A stretch of DNA of 64,000 nt from NCBI GenBank assembly GCA_013396655.1, contig WBMV01008407.1, forward strand, positions 610,583 to 674,582, in the 5' to 3' direction. The position numbers were made by a program, and so were the translations under genes. The notes under the pieces are model-generated. The model saw nothing but the letters and a program-made list of their open reading frames with translations. It was not told the origin of the DNA and did no database searches. Shown piece by piece: positions 23,659 through 35,802 of the stretch. This DNA is from Campylorhamphus procurvoides (taxonomy: Eukaryota > Chordata > Aves > Passeriformes > Dendrocolaptidae). Within the stretch, counting starts at the first letter, position 1, and each line of letters opens with the position of its first letter.

Positions 23659-25479
23659 CCTATTTACTATAGATTGAAGGATGCAGGCAAGTAAAAGGCA
23701 AAGGAGAAGCTGCTTCCTGTCTTTATTGATTTTTACATATCACCACTGATGTTGCTTTTATGGCTTTGACCAATCAGCATAATAAAAATAAAGGCATTGA
23801 AATTCCAGATACTTGACATAGCCTTGGTGCATATTTGCAAACATGGACTCAGCAGTTCACTGGTCTTTAAGTCTGGGCTAGTACATGGCTCTAATAAACC
23901 ATCCTACACTCTCCTCCCAAGGCCTAATGCAGCAGCCCGTCACTACTAAAGTATAACAGATCTTTATTCACCTCTATGCCCTTAGCACTGGCATGAGTTG
24001 GAGCAAGAAGGTCTGACCTGGCCGTTTCCCATTCAGAGATTCCCCCATATGCAAATGCCAAATTATGGTCCCAGAGAAGAGCAGAGACCTTGATTTCCAC
24101 AAGCAGACATTCAAACACCTGGTTGGCACTGATGACGCTAAAATGAGTCATAAGAATGAAATTAATGTAAGAATGAGGAGAAGAAATAATAGAAAAACTC
24201 AAGTACATACATAACTCATCAGACAAACTGTTTTGTAAACTGAAGCTGTATTATCTGAGAAACAATATGTGACCATTTAATGGTAATTAAAGATCTTGTT
24301 TCTTATTCAGAAGGTGGAGATTTAAAACTGAGTTTCAACTTTAATGTTGTCATTACTTGACCTCAGGTGTTTTTGTCTCATTAAAAAATGACTCACATTA
24401 GTGAGAGCAGAAAAAAAGGTACTTATGCCTAAAAAAAGGAAACCTGAAGAAAGGATCCTTCATTACATACCATTTCACTTTTCAGCACTTATGTAATTCT
24501 GATGTTAGTAGTTTAGATGGTTTTCCCATCTTTAGATCTTGTCTTGAGAACTAGCCTAGATAGCTTTACCAAAGCAGGGAGCATCCTCAGCTGCATTTGA
24601 ATTCCCTTCAGCTCTAATAGGTCTACAGGAGAACAAAGGTTCGTGCATCCTGCTGGAAGCCTTCCTCGCAGAGGGCTTCAGCAAATTCTTATGTACATTG
24701 CTACAAATGAATTATTTACATATTTAACAGAATATAATTGAAAAGGTCAAATAGCAACAAATATGGCAATTTGAATCTCTCATGTCTCTCTATCAATCTT
24801 TCCATAACAAATACACAGAGAGAGAGAGAAAGAAAAAGAGGCAGCAGTGTGTGATTACTAGAGCAACAGTGCTGCAGGAAGACACTGCAGAAAACACAGA
24901 GCTCTCTGCACAGAAATCAATTTCTCCCATGGGATGGGGTCGATAGTTGTCTGACAGGACACTATGCAGGCAATCTAATAGCGTTTTATCTAAATGAGTC
25001 TGTTCCTCCCCTGACTGGCCTCACAGTTCATAAGAAGTCCCTCTTAGTAAAATAGATTTATTTATATTTTATAATACAACAGGAAAGTATTTATTATTCT
25101 GAAGTCACTGCCATTGTCTATTAAAAATCATTTATTCCTGTTAGTTACCCATTAACCAGCATTTTATTCTAATTGGTTTACTCATACACGCAGCCTATAA
25201 AAATCACTTTCAGTTACTCTGGAAAATGTTTTTCTTACCCCAAAACATTTTAAAATATACATTACCCTTTGAGGAAAAATAAGCCCACAAAGGAGGCAAA
25301 CTCAGTTAACTCAAAGGAATATTGATATATGAAATGATATTTTTATGCAAGAAAAAAAGCTTCTTTTTTGACAAAAGATTTATACACAGAGAATGGTCGT
25401 CCAGTCTATCTATTTTAATAGTACTTAATAAATAATAAATAACAAAGTCAATCTGATCTGATTAGTCGGTATCTGTTTT

Positions 25480-25740
25480 AAGTAAATGATAATGAATTAG
25501 AAACCCTAATAAGCATAATTCCAAGGATGGATCTTTGGCACTCTGGGAGTTTGGTATTGTGCCCCAAAGGCTCTTGTAAATCCAGCTGCAGTTCTCGCTC
25601 ATCATTTAGAAGATTAGGGGCTGATAAGCGACAGTCAAGCCTTATTAGAACAGGCTAAGGCAACGGGAAACATTAATTGGGTAATTTAATGCACAAGGAG
25701 AAAATAAATTCCTGCATTGTAGTTCAGTTGCTGTTTCCTC
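25480..25740. other. Candidate conserved noncoding element
   Basis: It contains gataatgaattag, aacattaattgggtaattta and taatgcac, a dense set of homeodomain-type sites in unique, non-repetitive sequence. No coding frame was seen. Confidence 0.25.
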
Positions 25741-28700
25741 TATTGATTTGTTCAAGTCTTGTTCTATGAAATTCTCTCAAATTCCTGGTGGAAAGAGTGT
25801 AAGACAAAGCCTAAATTTAAAAATACAAGGATACTTTTGCTATTTTCCCAGAGTTTCCCTTTACCGTTTGTGTTACTAAGGGACCTATCAGTAGCCCTGT
25901 TTCTGGAAGCGAAAGAATGAAGACTACTCCCTTGTACAAGGACTCTTCCAAGCATCTAGGGGAGAGATCCAAGGTCTAGCAGCTATCTCCAATGAAATGC
26001 TGCCTCACCATCATACCTGTGTTATGGTTTCTTCACAGCGTGTGCATGCAGCAGGAGCCCTGTGACTCTGGGAGGAAGTTCAAACTCTCTTTTCCTCTAG
26101 CAACCTGGGAGCACTTAACAAAGCTCTCTTCTCTTTCCCCATTCTGGAGCAGATGTAGAAAGAGTTGCTGGACTGATCTTCCTCTGGAAGTAAAAAAGAT
26201 GAGAGGAAGCTCCTGACATGGGTGTTTCTTCCCTGTCTAATGCAGAATCAGTCCACTCATGTGGGTGGATTCATTCCATTCCCATTTGGTGTTTGGAACA
26301 CCAAAATCTCTCAGTTATATATCTGCTTCTCCTTTGGATCCCATTTTAAGACCCCCGAGATAACTTTTCCACAGCTGAACAGAAGTGAAAGGTCTTCTTA
26401 CAGTGGAGGAAATTCAAAATGAGAAGGGGAGAGTCTTTCCTTTATTTAGCTGACCTAGGCACTCTTTCCCTCTCATTTTCTAGCATTGTAACTTGGGGGA
26501 TTGGGAGTGATAATTCATGGACACATTATTTTAATAATTTACTTTTGTAGCAATTTAAATATTAAAATGCAGTTTGAAGGCATGCAGCACCATTAATTTC
26601 AAATAAACATTGTACATTATGCTCTGTTTAACAGCATCCAGTCTCACTTTTTGTAGCCAGAGTCTCTCCCTTCCACCCAGCAGCCTGGCACGATTCCATG
26701 TCTGTGGCATGGACTGGGAGGCCCCTCCTCGTTGCCTGCTGCAGCAAAACTCTTGGTGGGCAGAGTACCCCTCCACTTCAAGCTTCTTCAGGACTGTCAC
26801 ATTTGAAGTTGGTGTCTTCTTCAGAGCTCCCTATGTTTAAGGAAGGAGACAGCCTCTTGGACTCTATGTGTTCTGCTGGACACAGTGCAAGGATGAACCA
26901 AGGCAGAGCTCCACAGCTCAGAAGATCCAACAGTCTACCTGGAACAAGACCAACACATTCCTTTCAAACCAGGAACTAGGCCCCCATAGCTGGGTTACAC
27001 AGGTTCGCCCCTTCCCTCTTCTGGAGAGAAAGACACCCCAGTATCCTTTCTGTGGGCTTCCATTCCACTGGAGGTTTGAGTGTTGTAACTGTTACCAAAA
27101 GCAGTAAAATTGTGCCAGCTGCCCACAATGGTCTATTTCCTTAGGACTTCACACACTAAGAGACACAATTAATAATTCTGTTCCAATACATGACAATATA
27201 AAAGGTTGTAAGCACATTCCCTTATTTAAAAAATCTTCATCATTATTACAGCAATTAACATCAAATAGTTCCTTATCCTTCTCTGTATCACTTTGGGGGG
27301 GGGAAAGTTAACATTGAAATATAATCTGGTTTAGTCCTCACCTAAGATAGGCAATATTTTATCTAAGATATCTTGTTTTTACCCATTGTTCAGTGGGGTT
27401 TTGTTGCTTGTGGTGTTTTTTAAAGAATACTTGGATGTGAAAATAAATAAATGTATTTTCCATAATGCAATAAAATCTCATAGAGAATATTGTCCCTAAA
27501 GAAAAAAGGTGTATGCCACAAAAACAGTTCTTAAAATTCAGATGTTGCTTTTTGCAGTCTTTTGCAATTGGAATTTCCACCCAGTCCTGATTTTTACTGG
27601 GCAGCTTTAATCTACCCCTGCAATTTATGTTTATACATAAACAGCCCTGATTTTAATTGCTATCAACTTCTTATACTTGATAGATGGTCTTAAACATTTT
27701 TTGCCTCCTGAGACTGCTTACTTTGCCAAGTATTGACACATTTTCAAGATTTATACTTCTCTAAGGGACAAAGTTTACAATAAAATATAATGTATTCCGT
27801 GGCTATGAATGGTAATGTTACTAAACAGTCCAAAGATATTTCACAACGGATAGTTATTTTCCTCTCACATCAAGCACTACACTGTTTTAGTAATACTATG
27901 GATTTCAGTCTTTAAAGGAAAATAAGATGCCTAATTTGCCTAATCTAATGTTTCAGAGGTCCAATATGACTTATTTTACGTTTCTTTCCACTAGAGCCAT
28001 TATAGGACTAATGATTACACTTTCATTTTTTTCCAATAATTATTTTAAGAGAGTAATTCTTGAGGAAGGGATTAATTCACTTTTGGGATTGGAATAACCC
28101 CTTCCAGAGCTCAAATATCACACTTCAGTGAGAAAAAGGGGTTGTTACAGAAGTGTAAACTGCCATGTCAAACATAAAAGCAGTTACTAATTACTGAACA
28201 GACATAATTCAGTAGGTGATTGAAGTCACATCTAGATCTAAATATTTGGATTGAATCCAGTCTGCTGGTAGCAATCATGGGTCACAGTGCCCGTCTTCAA
28301 TGATGCTTTTTACATCAATCCATTTTGTAAATTGGTAACTTACTGCAATACAGCTTTTTTGCATAAGCAAAAGAAAGATACCTCTGTGTTGCTCAAAAAT
28401 GCATCCCAGCAATCAAAGGAAACACACTCCATGAGTTGCACCACCCATCTTCCTCTCTGACCAGGGAATGGATAAGATGCAGTCTGAGAGGGTCTCTAAT
28501 TTCCCTGGAATGGGTGATGATGTGGTCTGTAAAAGAGTAATTTGTTGTGAAGTTTTGAATTTAAACATTCCAGTTCTTGGTGAGACTACAGCTCCAGGTT
28601 ACTTGGCTTTTGACCCTGAGAAGAAAGAGAATTCCCTACAATTTCTGTTAGAGGTACTAAAAATTCTAGGAATAATTTATTTAGTCATCAAAGTAATAAT

Positions 28701-29934
28701 TTCTATAATTATTCTTTGGGACTCCTTGCCCTGGACATTTTGCCTCTCTCACCAATCTTATAGGGATCTTGCTAGAGCAAATACTCCTTTAAATTACAGA
28801 CAGAATAGAAACTGAAGAAAGCAGAACAATAGATGTTTAAAGGCACTGAAACAAGAAATTGCTTAAATCTGTTGATAACCAGATGTAGAAACAACGAATT
28901 GGAATGATCCGAAACTTGAAGAGACTAAAAAGGAAAATATTCTTTCAGATTTCAATCCGTAGGAGAAAGCAATGGGAATGGAGCCTAATTCAGAATATTA
29001 TTCAAAAAGCATCTAAGTGCTAATTTATGTACTTACAATCTTAAGCATTTATACACAAATGTTTAAGAGGTTCTATATGTTCTGTCATCTTGATATTAAT
29101 TTTTACTTTGGCCTGGTAATTTGTGTTGCAAAGTTGGGGGTTTTTTGTTTGTTTGTTTGGTGTTTCTTTTTTTTTTTTTTACAAAACCACCAGTGAGTTT
29201 CCAACAAAAAATTTATTAGGATGTAAATTAACTCTAGAGATCTATTTCAAGATATAAAACTAATAATTCTTCAGTAGTACATTTTATTTATTCCTTTTGG
29301 TGCAAGGATATAAATCTGATGGTAATTTTGTATCAGTCCAATAGAGAACTTACAAAGGACAGTGGATAAAATAATTCATTTCTGATTATTTATATTTATT
29401 TTATATTTAGCATAAATAGATTATTAAAATAATATGTTCCATGGCTGGTGTTTCCTGATGAATTTTAAATTATACATGGAATATTCTTAAACAGAAAGAC
29501 ACTGAAAATATAAATTTATTATTATTTTTACTCCTGTTGGCTCCTGTGCTTAAAAACAGTACACACACAAAGAGGTTAATAGCATTGTGATCTTCAGATA
29601 ATCTGTTTTTAAACTGCTAACTTGGAAACCATGAGATTAATAACACTAAGAACATCTAAAGGTAATAGGATTACAATTTAATATTAACTAAGTGTTTCTT
29701 GAGGGTGTGCTGTAGCAGTACCTCATCTCTGGGATCCACTGGAGTAATTAGTCTGTAGTGGCATACAGTGGTGATGTGCGATAACTGCAGCTCTTCCTGC
29801 CTCACTTAGGATTTTCCATTCACTGGTAACGAGTTTTGATTTGTAATATCTGTTAGGAACAGGCTCAGAGCAGGCTTGCAATACTGTTGCCATAAGCTGA
29901 TGCTGATTAGGGTGACCAGTTTGCAAAGAGTCCT

Positions 29935-30413
29935 TGTCATGATTTAAGCCCAGCATCACAAGCCTCACTTCCTCCTGGTGGCATGGGGGGACAAAATTGG
30001 AAGAGCAAACCAGACAAAAACTCGTGGGCTGAGATAAAGACAGGCTAACAAGAAAGCAAAAGCCACACACACAAGCAAAGCAAAAGAAGGAATTCATTCA
30101 CCCCTTCCCATGGGCAGGTAGGTATTCAGCTATCCCCAGGAAAGCAGGGTTCCTTCGTGCTTAATGGTGGCATGAAGACAAAGGCTGTCACTCCAAGTGT
30201 AACCCGCTTCCTTCTTCTTTCTCCAGCTCAATATACGGAGCATGATGCCACATTGCATGGAATATCTCTTGAGTCAGTTGGGGTCAGGCCTTGATTGTGC
30301 ACTAATGAAAACACCCCTGTGTTACCCACACGGTTTCCGGCACTGCTCCAGAATACAGCCCCATACCAGCTACTGTGAAGAAAATGGACTCTATCCCAGA
30401 CAAAACCAGCACA
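29935..30413. mobile_element. Probable solo LTR of an avian endogenous retrovirus
   Basis: It starts TGTCATGATTTAAGCCCAGC and ends cccagacaaaaccagcaca, with TG...CA termini. Flanks are gTCCT and aTCCT, so four of five bases of a target-site duplication survive. Internal phrases (cttcccatgggcaggtaggt, ccccataccagctactgtga) match an LTR type I recall as abundant in birds. It appears shortened internally. It has no viral coding sequence. The orientation of the parent provirus was not decided. Confidence 0.65.
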
Positions 30414-32753
30414 ATCCTATACCGATCCAAATTGACATGGAAAGATTTGCTTGCTTTTCTCCCATATAGTAGAATTGCAAATATTATCTGCTGTCACTTC
30501 TACTACACTCGAGGACTGGTGATACTGCCTGTTGTAGCCTAGGGTGGCCAGAGGTGATAGGTGCTGTGCTGTCTGCAGGATAGAGGAACTAAAAGAATAA
30601 CAGCTCCTGCTGCACTATCATCAAAATTTCCTCTTTTGCTTCTCACTTTGCTATACAAATATATGCATATGAAAGAAGCTGGACTTCTTCATCCCATTGT
30701 CCCATTCTAGCTGGGATGACAGGGTAATTCACTTCTGCTGTCACGTTTGATATCAGATGAAGCCACACCTGAAACACCAGTCACAGCTAATCAGGGCAGT
30801 GAAGTGAGGGTTCTGAAGACTCCTCCAGTTGTAGGAGTTTGTATCAGAAGGAGTAAGAGGACATGAACCAAGTGCAAGTGGAAAAGGACCCAATGACACA
30901 GTAAAGCAAGCGCTATAGGACCAGATTTTATTTGTAAACAGGGGCACAATCAACAGTAGGCAAGCTTGTTGACATTGAAGATGGTGTTTTATATATCAAG
31001 ATCAAAAAGCCCGTGCTTCAGTAAGACCACAGTACAGCTACGTCAGCAGAAGGTCTGGGTGGAAGGATGGCATAAGGACACTTTTTATCTGGCATCACTC
31101 TTCCTGCTCTCCAAACAGTGTTATTAGAAGGGATCTGAAATCAGGAAATGGAAACAATACATAGTAAACTATACTTAATATTTACAGGGTCAGAGGGTTA
31201 AATAGGAAGTGTACAGAAGCAAAATATTATCTCATACTAAATATTGATATTTAGAAGCTCAAACAGACCAATTCAACAAAGCACTTCACAACATCCAGCC
31301 CTTGCCCACCCCAGAAGTGTGAACTCTGAAGCCAGAGCCCCTTGTTTTCCAGGTCACACAGAGGGACCTCTGCCCACACTTTGTAGACACATGTATCTCA
31401 CTGCTTGTGCAGATCTGAGCGAGTGAAATATAGGAAAGTTTTGTATATTTTGTAGCAAAATGAAAGCATGTAAGTTAGAGAAATAGGATAGCAAAAAAAC
31501 ACACCAAAAAACACTTGTGTATCTTCATAATATTTGAGAGAGGATATTTTAATGATCTCAGTTTGCAGGATGTCCTCATAAAACACAAAGCTCAAGAATT
31601 TGATACACTTCAAGAATTTCCTCCTGCAAAATGTCAGTAGGATTTAAATCCTGCTACTTATGCATTTTAAAATCTAAGTTTCAGGTAATGCATAATTTCT
31701 GAATTTTGATTACAAGGTTTCGTTCACCTAGAACTACATGTGCTGCCTCCACATAAAAGTAGTGTGATGCTCAGTATGACTTCCTTTCATACTTTCATTT
31801 TGTTCAACTGTCCAGATTTCTAGCTATTTTTACCAGTAATTTTTAATCCTCTGCTTACTAGGGAAAGTCTTTATACCAGTAGGGAGACTGTTAATGATGG
31901 AAAACAGATAATGAAATATGAATAGTGAAAACTAATAACAAACCCATCAATATCATACATAGAATATTTAAAAAAAAAAAAAAGAAAAAAGGCCAGGGTC
32001 GTCATAATTTCTCTCAAGTTCAAGACCTCTGTAGCTCGATGAACCTCATTAAGTTAGCAGATGTGAGCCTACTTTACACTCACATTACACCTGTGAGGTA
32101 GAAAATGTTATCTGACAGCAACTGAGTGCATGAGGAACATGAAGAAATTCCACAACCACGCAGCAGAGGAGGGACCTGGGATTTATTAGGTGGCACTGAT
32201 ACAGACCTTTTTTCACTAGGGAGTCACAGGGGCTCAAAATTTAAAGTAATTTAAGTTACATTCAAGTGCCTCAAAGTGCCACTAGAGATATTCTGAGTCA
32301 CTCACATGACAAGATCCACTGCCCATCCCCACTGCTCGACCCTCTGCTCCCTCACTGGTGTATTCCAGGATCTGTAGGTGATCATTGCCAAAATCAGCCT
32401 TAGCTGTGCTGCGCTCATACACAGGCTTCTCTTGTTCAGAGTCCTCTTTAGAAATTCAGTCCCACAGTATCAGAGGCACACAGAGGAAATTGAAAACAAA
32501 CTTCCCAATATCAGTGAAACATACAGTAAAAAGACATGAGCACCTGCCAAGAAACACCAGCAGAATTAAAATTAATAGAGATGAAAGGGAAGGTAGGATG
32601 TATATTTATGAGAGAAAAAGCAATGACAGTGAGCCTCTGGACTGAAGGGAAAAGAACTCCTTAGCAAGGGGCAGCCATAAGCATCTCCTGAAAGGTTAAG
32701 GGCAGCACCTGAGCACATAGTTTGCATTGTAACCACTTCTTAACCACAGTGGG

Positions 32754-32880
32754 TCATAGAATCACTGGCCAGAAGGGACTTCCAGAGGTCATCTCCCACT
32801 CAAGAGGAAACTATCGCCCACACTACATCATGTCAAGGTTGCCCAGACAAGTCTTGAAAAGTTCAAAGGACAGAGGTACC
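32754..32880 (-). mobile_element. CR1 LINE 3' fragment
   Basis: It begins tcatagaatcactggccag, then aagggacttccagaggtcatc, followed by a line similar to the CR1 phrase for truncated 3' copies. It is an old copy in minus orientation. Confidence 0.78.
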
Positions 32881-33589
32881 GTGGAACATATTCACATGTC
32901 ATGGCCACTGGTTTCAACAGAATTTATAAATTTAAATTCATACAAAACTTTGTACTCAAAACAATTAGACTAAACAGTTCTTCCGCTATTGGTAAAAATA
33001 GTCACTGATTTTTTTGAAACTGTGATAATGAAATCTGTATACTCTATATTACAGGGTTATCAGTATATCTTGTATAGGCTAGCTTACTCCTTCTGCCCTA
33101 TGTGAGCCGTAGACGCTTCTGTATGTGCACCTGTGCATCTGCCTCATCCCTTGTAAGCAGTAGAATAGTTTTAACAGAGTAATGTGAATAGTGACAGGAC
33201 AGCATCCATTGCAGGACTATAACATGTACCTGCAGTGCACGAAGAATTGTTTAAATAGATCCCTTCTTGTGATATTTGCAAAAGCAGGCAGGCAGTCATT
33301 CATTTCATATGGAGGGAGACCAGCATAGCCCACCCAGGAGATGTTTTTGACCATTGCTACTGATTGTTGCCTGCAGCGAGCTAGCAGAAGTATTAAACAT
33401 TGATATATTTCAGTGTGCCAATTGACTGTGCATTTTAAATAGACTCTGCTATTCTCTCCCAGTGGAAAGATTTATTTTACTTTAAGAATATATAGGGCTG
33501 TGCTTTCAGTACTTTTTCTTTGTTTAACAAGCAGCTCTCTTGCTGAAAACCCAGTAGACCACAAAACCAGTCAGGGGCTTTTATCCAGG

Positions 33590-33910
33590 ATGTCTGACCC
33601 ATCGCCTGACAATAATTAGTTCAGGTTAATTACAGCAAATCTGTAGATTTGCAGCCTGAAATCATCTCATCCCCTAAGCTGAACCCTCCAGAGGTTTCTT
33701 TTATGAGCTCTGCATCCTAAGGGTGGACTTAAAGTAATGAATTTGTCTCTAATAAGATTCATAGGTTTGTTCCCTAAGCAATGGTGTCAATTATAGAATC
33801 TAACACTGATGGCTTATTTTGCTGAAAGTAGAGAAATTGAGAGATTTTAATGAAGCATGCAGGATTTTTAATGCTTTTGTTTAACTCTTTGCATTGTTGG
33901 AAAGTATAAA
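33590..33910. other. Candidate conserved noncoding element
   Basis: It contains gacaataattagttcaggt and taattacagc and is followed by several taatga and ttaatg motifs in unique low-CpG sequence. This pattern is common in vertebrate developmental enhancers. It is based on composition only. Confidence 0.25.
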
Positions 33911-34473
33911 AATACAATCATATGAAATATCATACCACTTTCTAAGTATTTCTGTGTGTGCCAATCGCTAATTTCCTTCTGCTCTATAATGGAAAAGGTT
34001 AATGTAATGACTCTGAGATTTCATTTGGAAATGTTCCAGAAGAGTGTCTGAGTATTTGTTGCACTTAATGGCAGGAAGTAATAAGTGAGGTTATGTATTG
34101 GTGAAAAATATTTCAAGTACTGAGAAGATTAATACCGGAGAGAGGCACATGGGACACAAGCCTGAGGCTTCCTCCTCCATTCTGACACAATATAATATGT
34201 CCATACTTGATACGTGCCCTTCTGTAGTTAGCTCTTAATCATTAACAAAGCAGACAGTAAGCCTCTGGGGAATGTGGTATCGGGAGAAGAGAAGGAACCA
34301 GATGTAGGTTTCTCCTCTGTTTTACAAATGAGTGGCAGACACCTCCACCTGGGAATGCCAGACCAGATGGTACTGGTACCAGCAAGGTATCTGCATAGCA
34401 AGATAATGCCATACCAACCTTAAAGGGTTTGATTCTATGCTGAGTATTTCAATGTCTACACTATCCAGTATCT

Positions 34474-34517
34474 ATTCAGTGAACTCATTGACTATCCAGT
34501 CGATGAGTTCACTGAAT
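34474..34517. repeat. Long hairpin-forming inverted repeat
   Basis: Arms ATTCAGTGAACTCAT (34474-34488) and its exact reverse complement (34503-34517). The inner GACT/AGTC adds four more pairs after one T-G position, leaving a four-base loop (atcc). Confidence 0.97.
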
Positions 34518-34771
34518 TCTCACAATTTACTGACTGCCATACATAATCTTCCACTGATCTCCTCCTTAAAGGCTGCTTATCTAAAGAAGTCTATTTCAGT
34601 GCACATTTGAAGCAATACAGGCATTAGGAGAAATATGATTTTAAAAAGGGAAAAATGTCACTGAGACACAAGATTAAAAAGAAAGCTTTCTCTAGATTAA
34701 GCACTTATCAGATGCTTGCAATGACACACATTTTTATTTGGAAAATACTGAAGTATTGTACTGTGTTTAAA

Positions 34772-35802
34772 TGTCAAGGTTCTGGTGGCGTGGGGGGCTC
34801 TAGGGTGGCTTCTGTGAGAAGGCACCAGAAGCAGCCCTCATTTCAGTCAGCTCCAAGATGGAACCTATGTTGGTTAAAGCTGAGCTCATCAGCAATGCCA
34901 GTGGTGCCTCTGTGATAACATATTTAAGAAAGTATAACAAAACACTGCACAGTGTCTATGAGAGGGCAGTGAGGATATATGAGAGAAGCATCTCTGCAGA
35001 CACCGCGTTCAGTGAAGAAGGAGGGGCAGGAGGTGCTCCAGATGCCAGAGCAGAGATTCTCCTGTAGCCTGCGGTGCAGACCAAGGTGAGGCACACTGTC
35101 ACCCTGCAGCCCATGGAAGTCCACAGTGGATAAAATCCACCTGCAGCCTGTGAAGGTTCCCATGCCAGAGCTGGTGGGTGCACATAGAGGCTGTGACCTC
35201 ACGTGAACCTTGTGCTGGAGCAGGGTCCTGGCAGGGCCAGTGGCCCTGTGAAGAGAAGAGCTCATGGTGGAGCAGGTTTGTTGACAGGATTTGTGACCCC
35301 ATAGGGGACCCACTGGAGCAGTATGAGCCTTCAGGACTGTGGCCTGTGGAAAAGACCCATGTTGGAGCTGTTCCTGAAAAACTGCAGCCTGTGGGACGGG
35401 CCTTCAGGCTGGAGCAGGGGAACGACATGAAGAGGAAGGAGTGGCAGAGATGAAATGTTACAGACTCATTGCAGCCTTCATCCCCTGCACTGCTTGGAGA
35501 AGGGAGATAGAGGACTTGGGAGTGAAACTGGGAGTGGAAGGAAAGGTGGAGACAAGAAAAAGGTGTTTTGAGTTTTCTCTTTTGTCTTTATGTCTCACTA
35601 TCCTTCTCTATTATTAAATGGCAATAAATTCATTTCCTCAACTCTGTTTCGACAGTGATAGTAGCTGATGAATAATCTCTCCATGTCCTTAGCTTGACCC
35701 ATGAGCTTTTTGTTCTACTGCCTCCCCTTTTCTTGCTGAGGAGGGGGAGTGAGAGAGAAGTTTGGTGGACATCTGATAGCCAGCCAAAGTCAACCCACCA
35801 CA
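34772..35802 (+). mobile_element. Probable solo LTR of an avian endogenous retrovirus with internal tandem units
   Basis: It starts tgtcaaggttctggtggcg and ends cagccaaagtcaacccacca followed by ca. The body holds repeated ctggagcag/gtggagcag phrases spaced roughly 40-60 bases apart between 35030 and 35420, and an AATAAA at about 35624 followed by some 180 bases, as expected for R-U5. I recall this family from songbird genomes. No clear target-site duplication is visible. Open frames on both strands here are by-products of the repeat, not genes. Confidence 0.6.

Larger units (their letters stand above)
20836..29934. other. Gene-poor stretch
   Basis: AT-rich sequence with the G/T tract at 23561-23658 and a possible noncoding element at about 25480-25740. 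The 115-codon frame at 28468-28815 has one hydrophobic segment in an AT-rich patch and is not accepted as a gene. Confidence 0.55.
30414..34771. other. Gene-poor stretch between two LTRs
   Basis: It holds a CR1 fragment (32754-32880), an A-rich run at about 31970, a candidate noncoding element (33590-33910) and the 34474-34517 hairpin. No exon was recognised. Confidence 0.55.

Noticed and set aside
29723..30097. 124-codon minus-strand frame with a signal-peptide-like start
   Set aside because: Its N-terminal half is LTR sequence and the rest is flank, so the apparent signal peptide is an accident of the repeat.
34655..35453. Several overlapping frames of 69-129 codons on both strands
   Set aside because: Most of this interval lies in an LTR-like repeat with internal tandem units, and the frames overlap each other on both strands.
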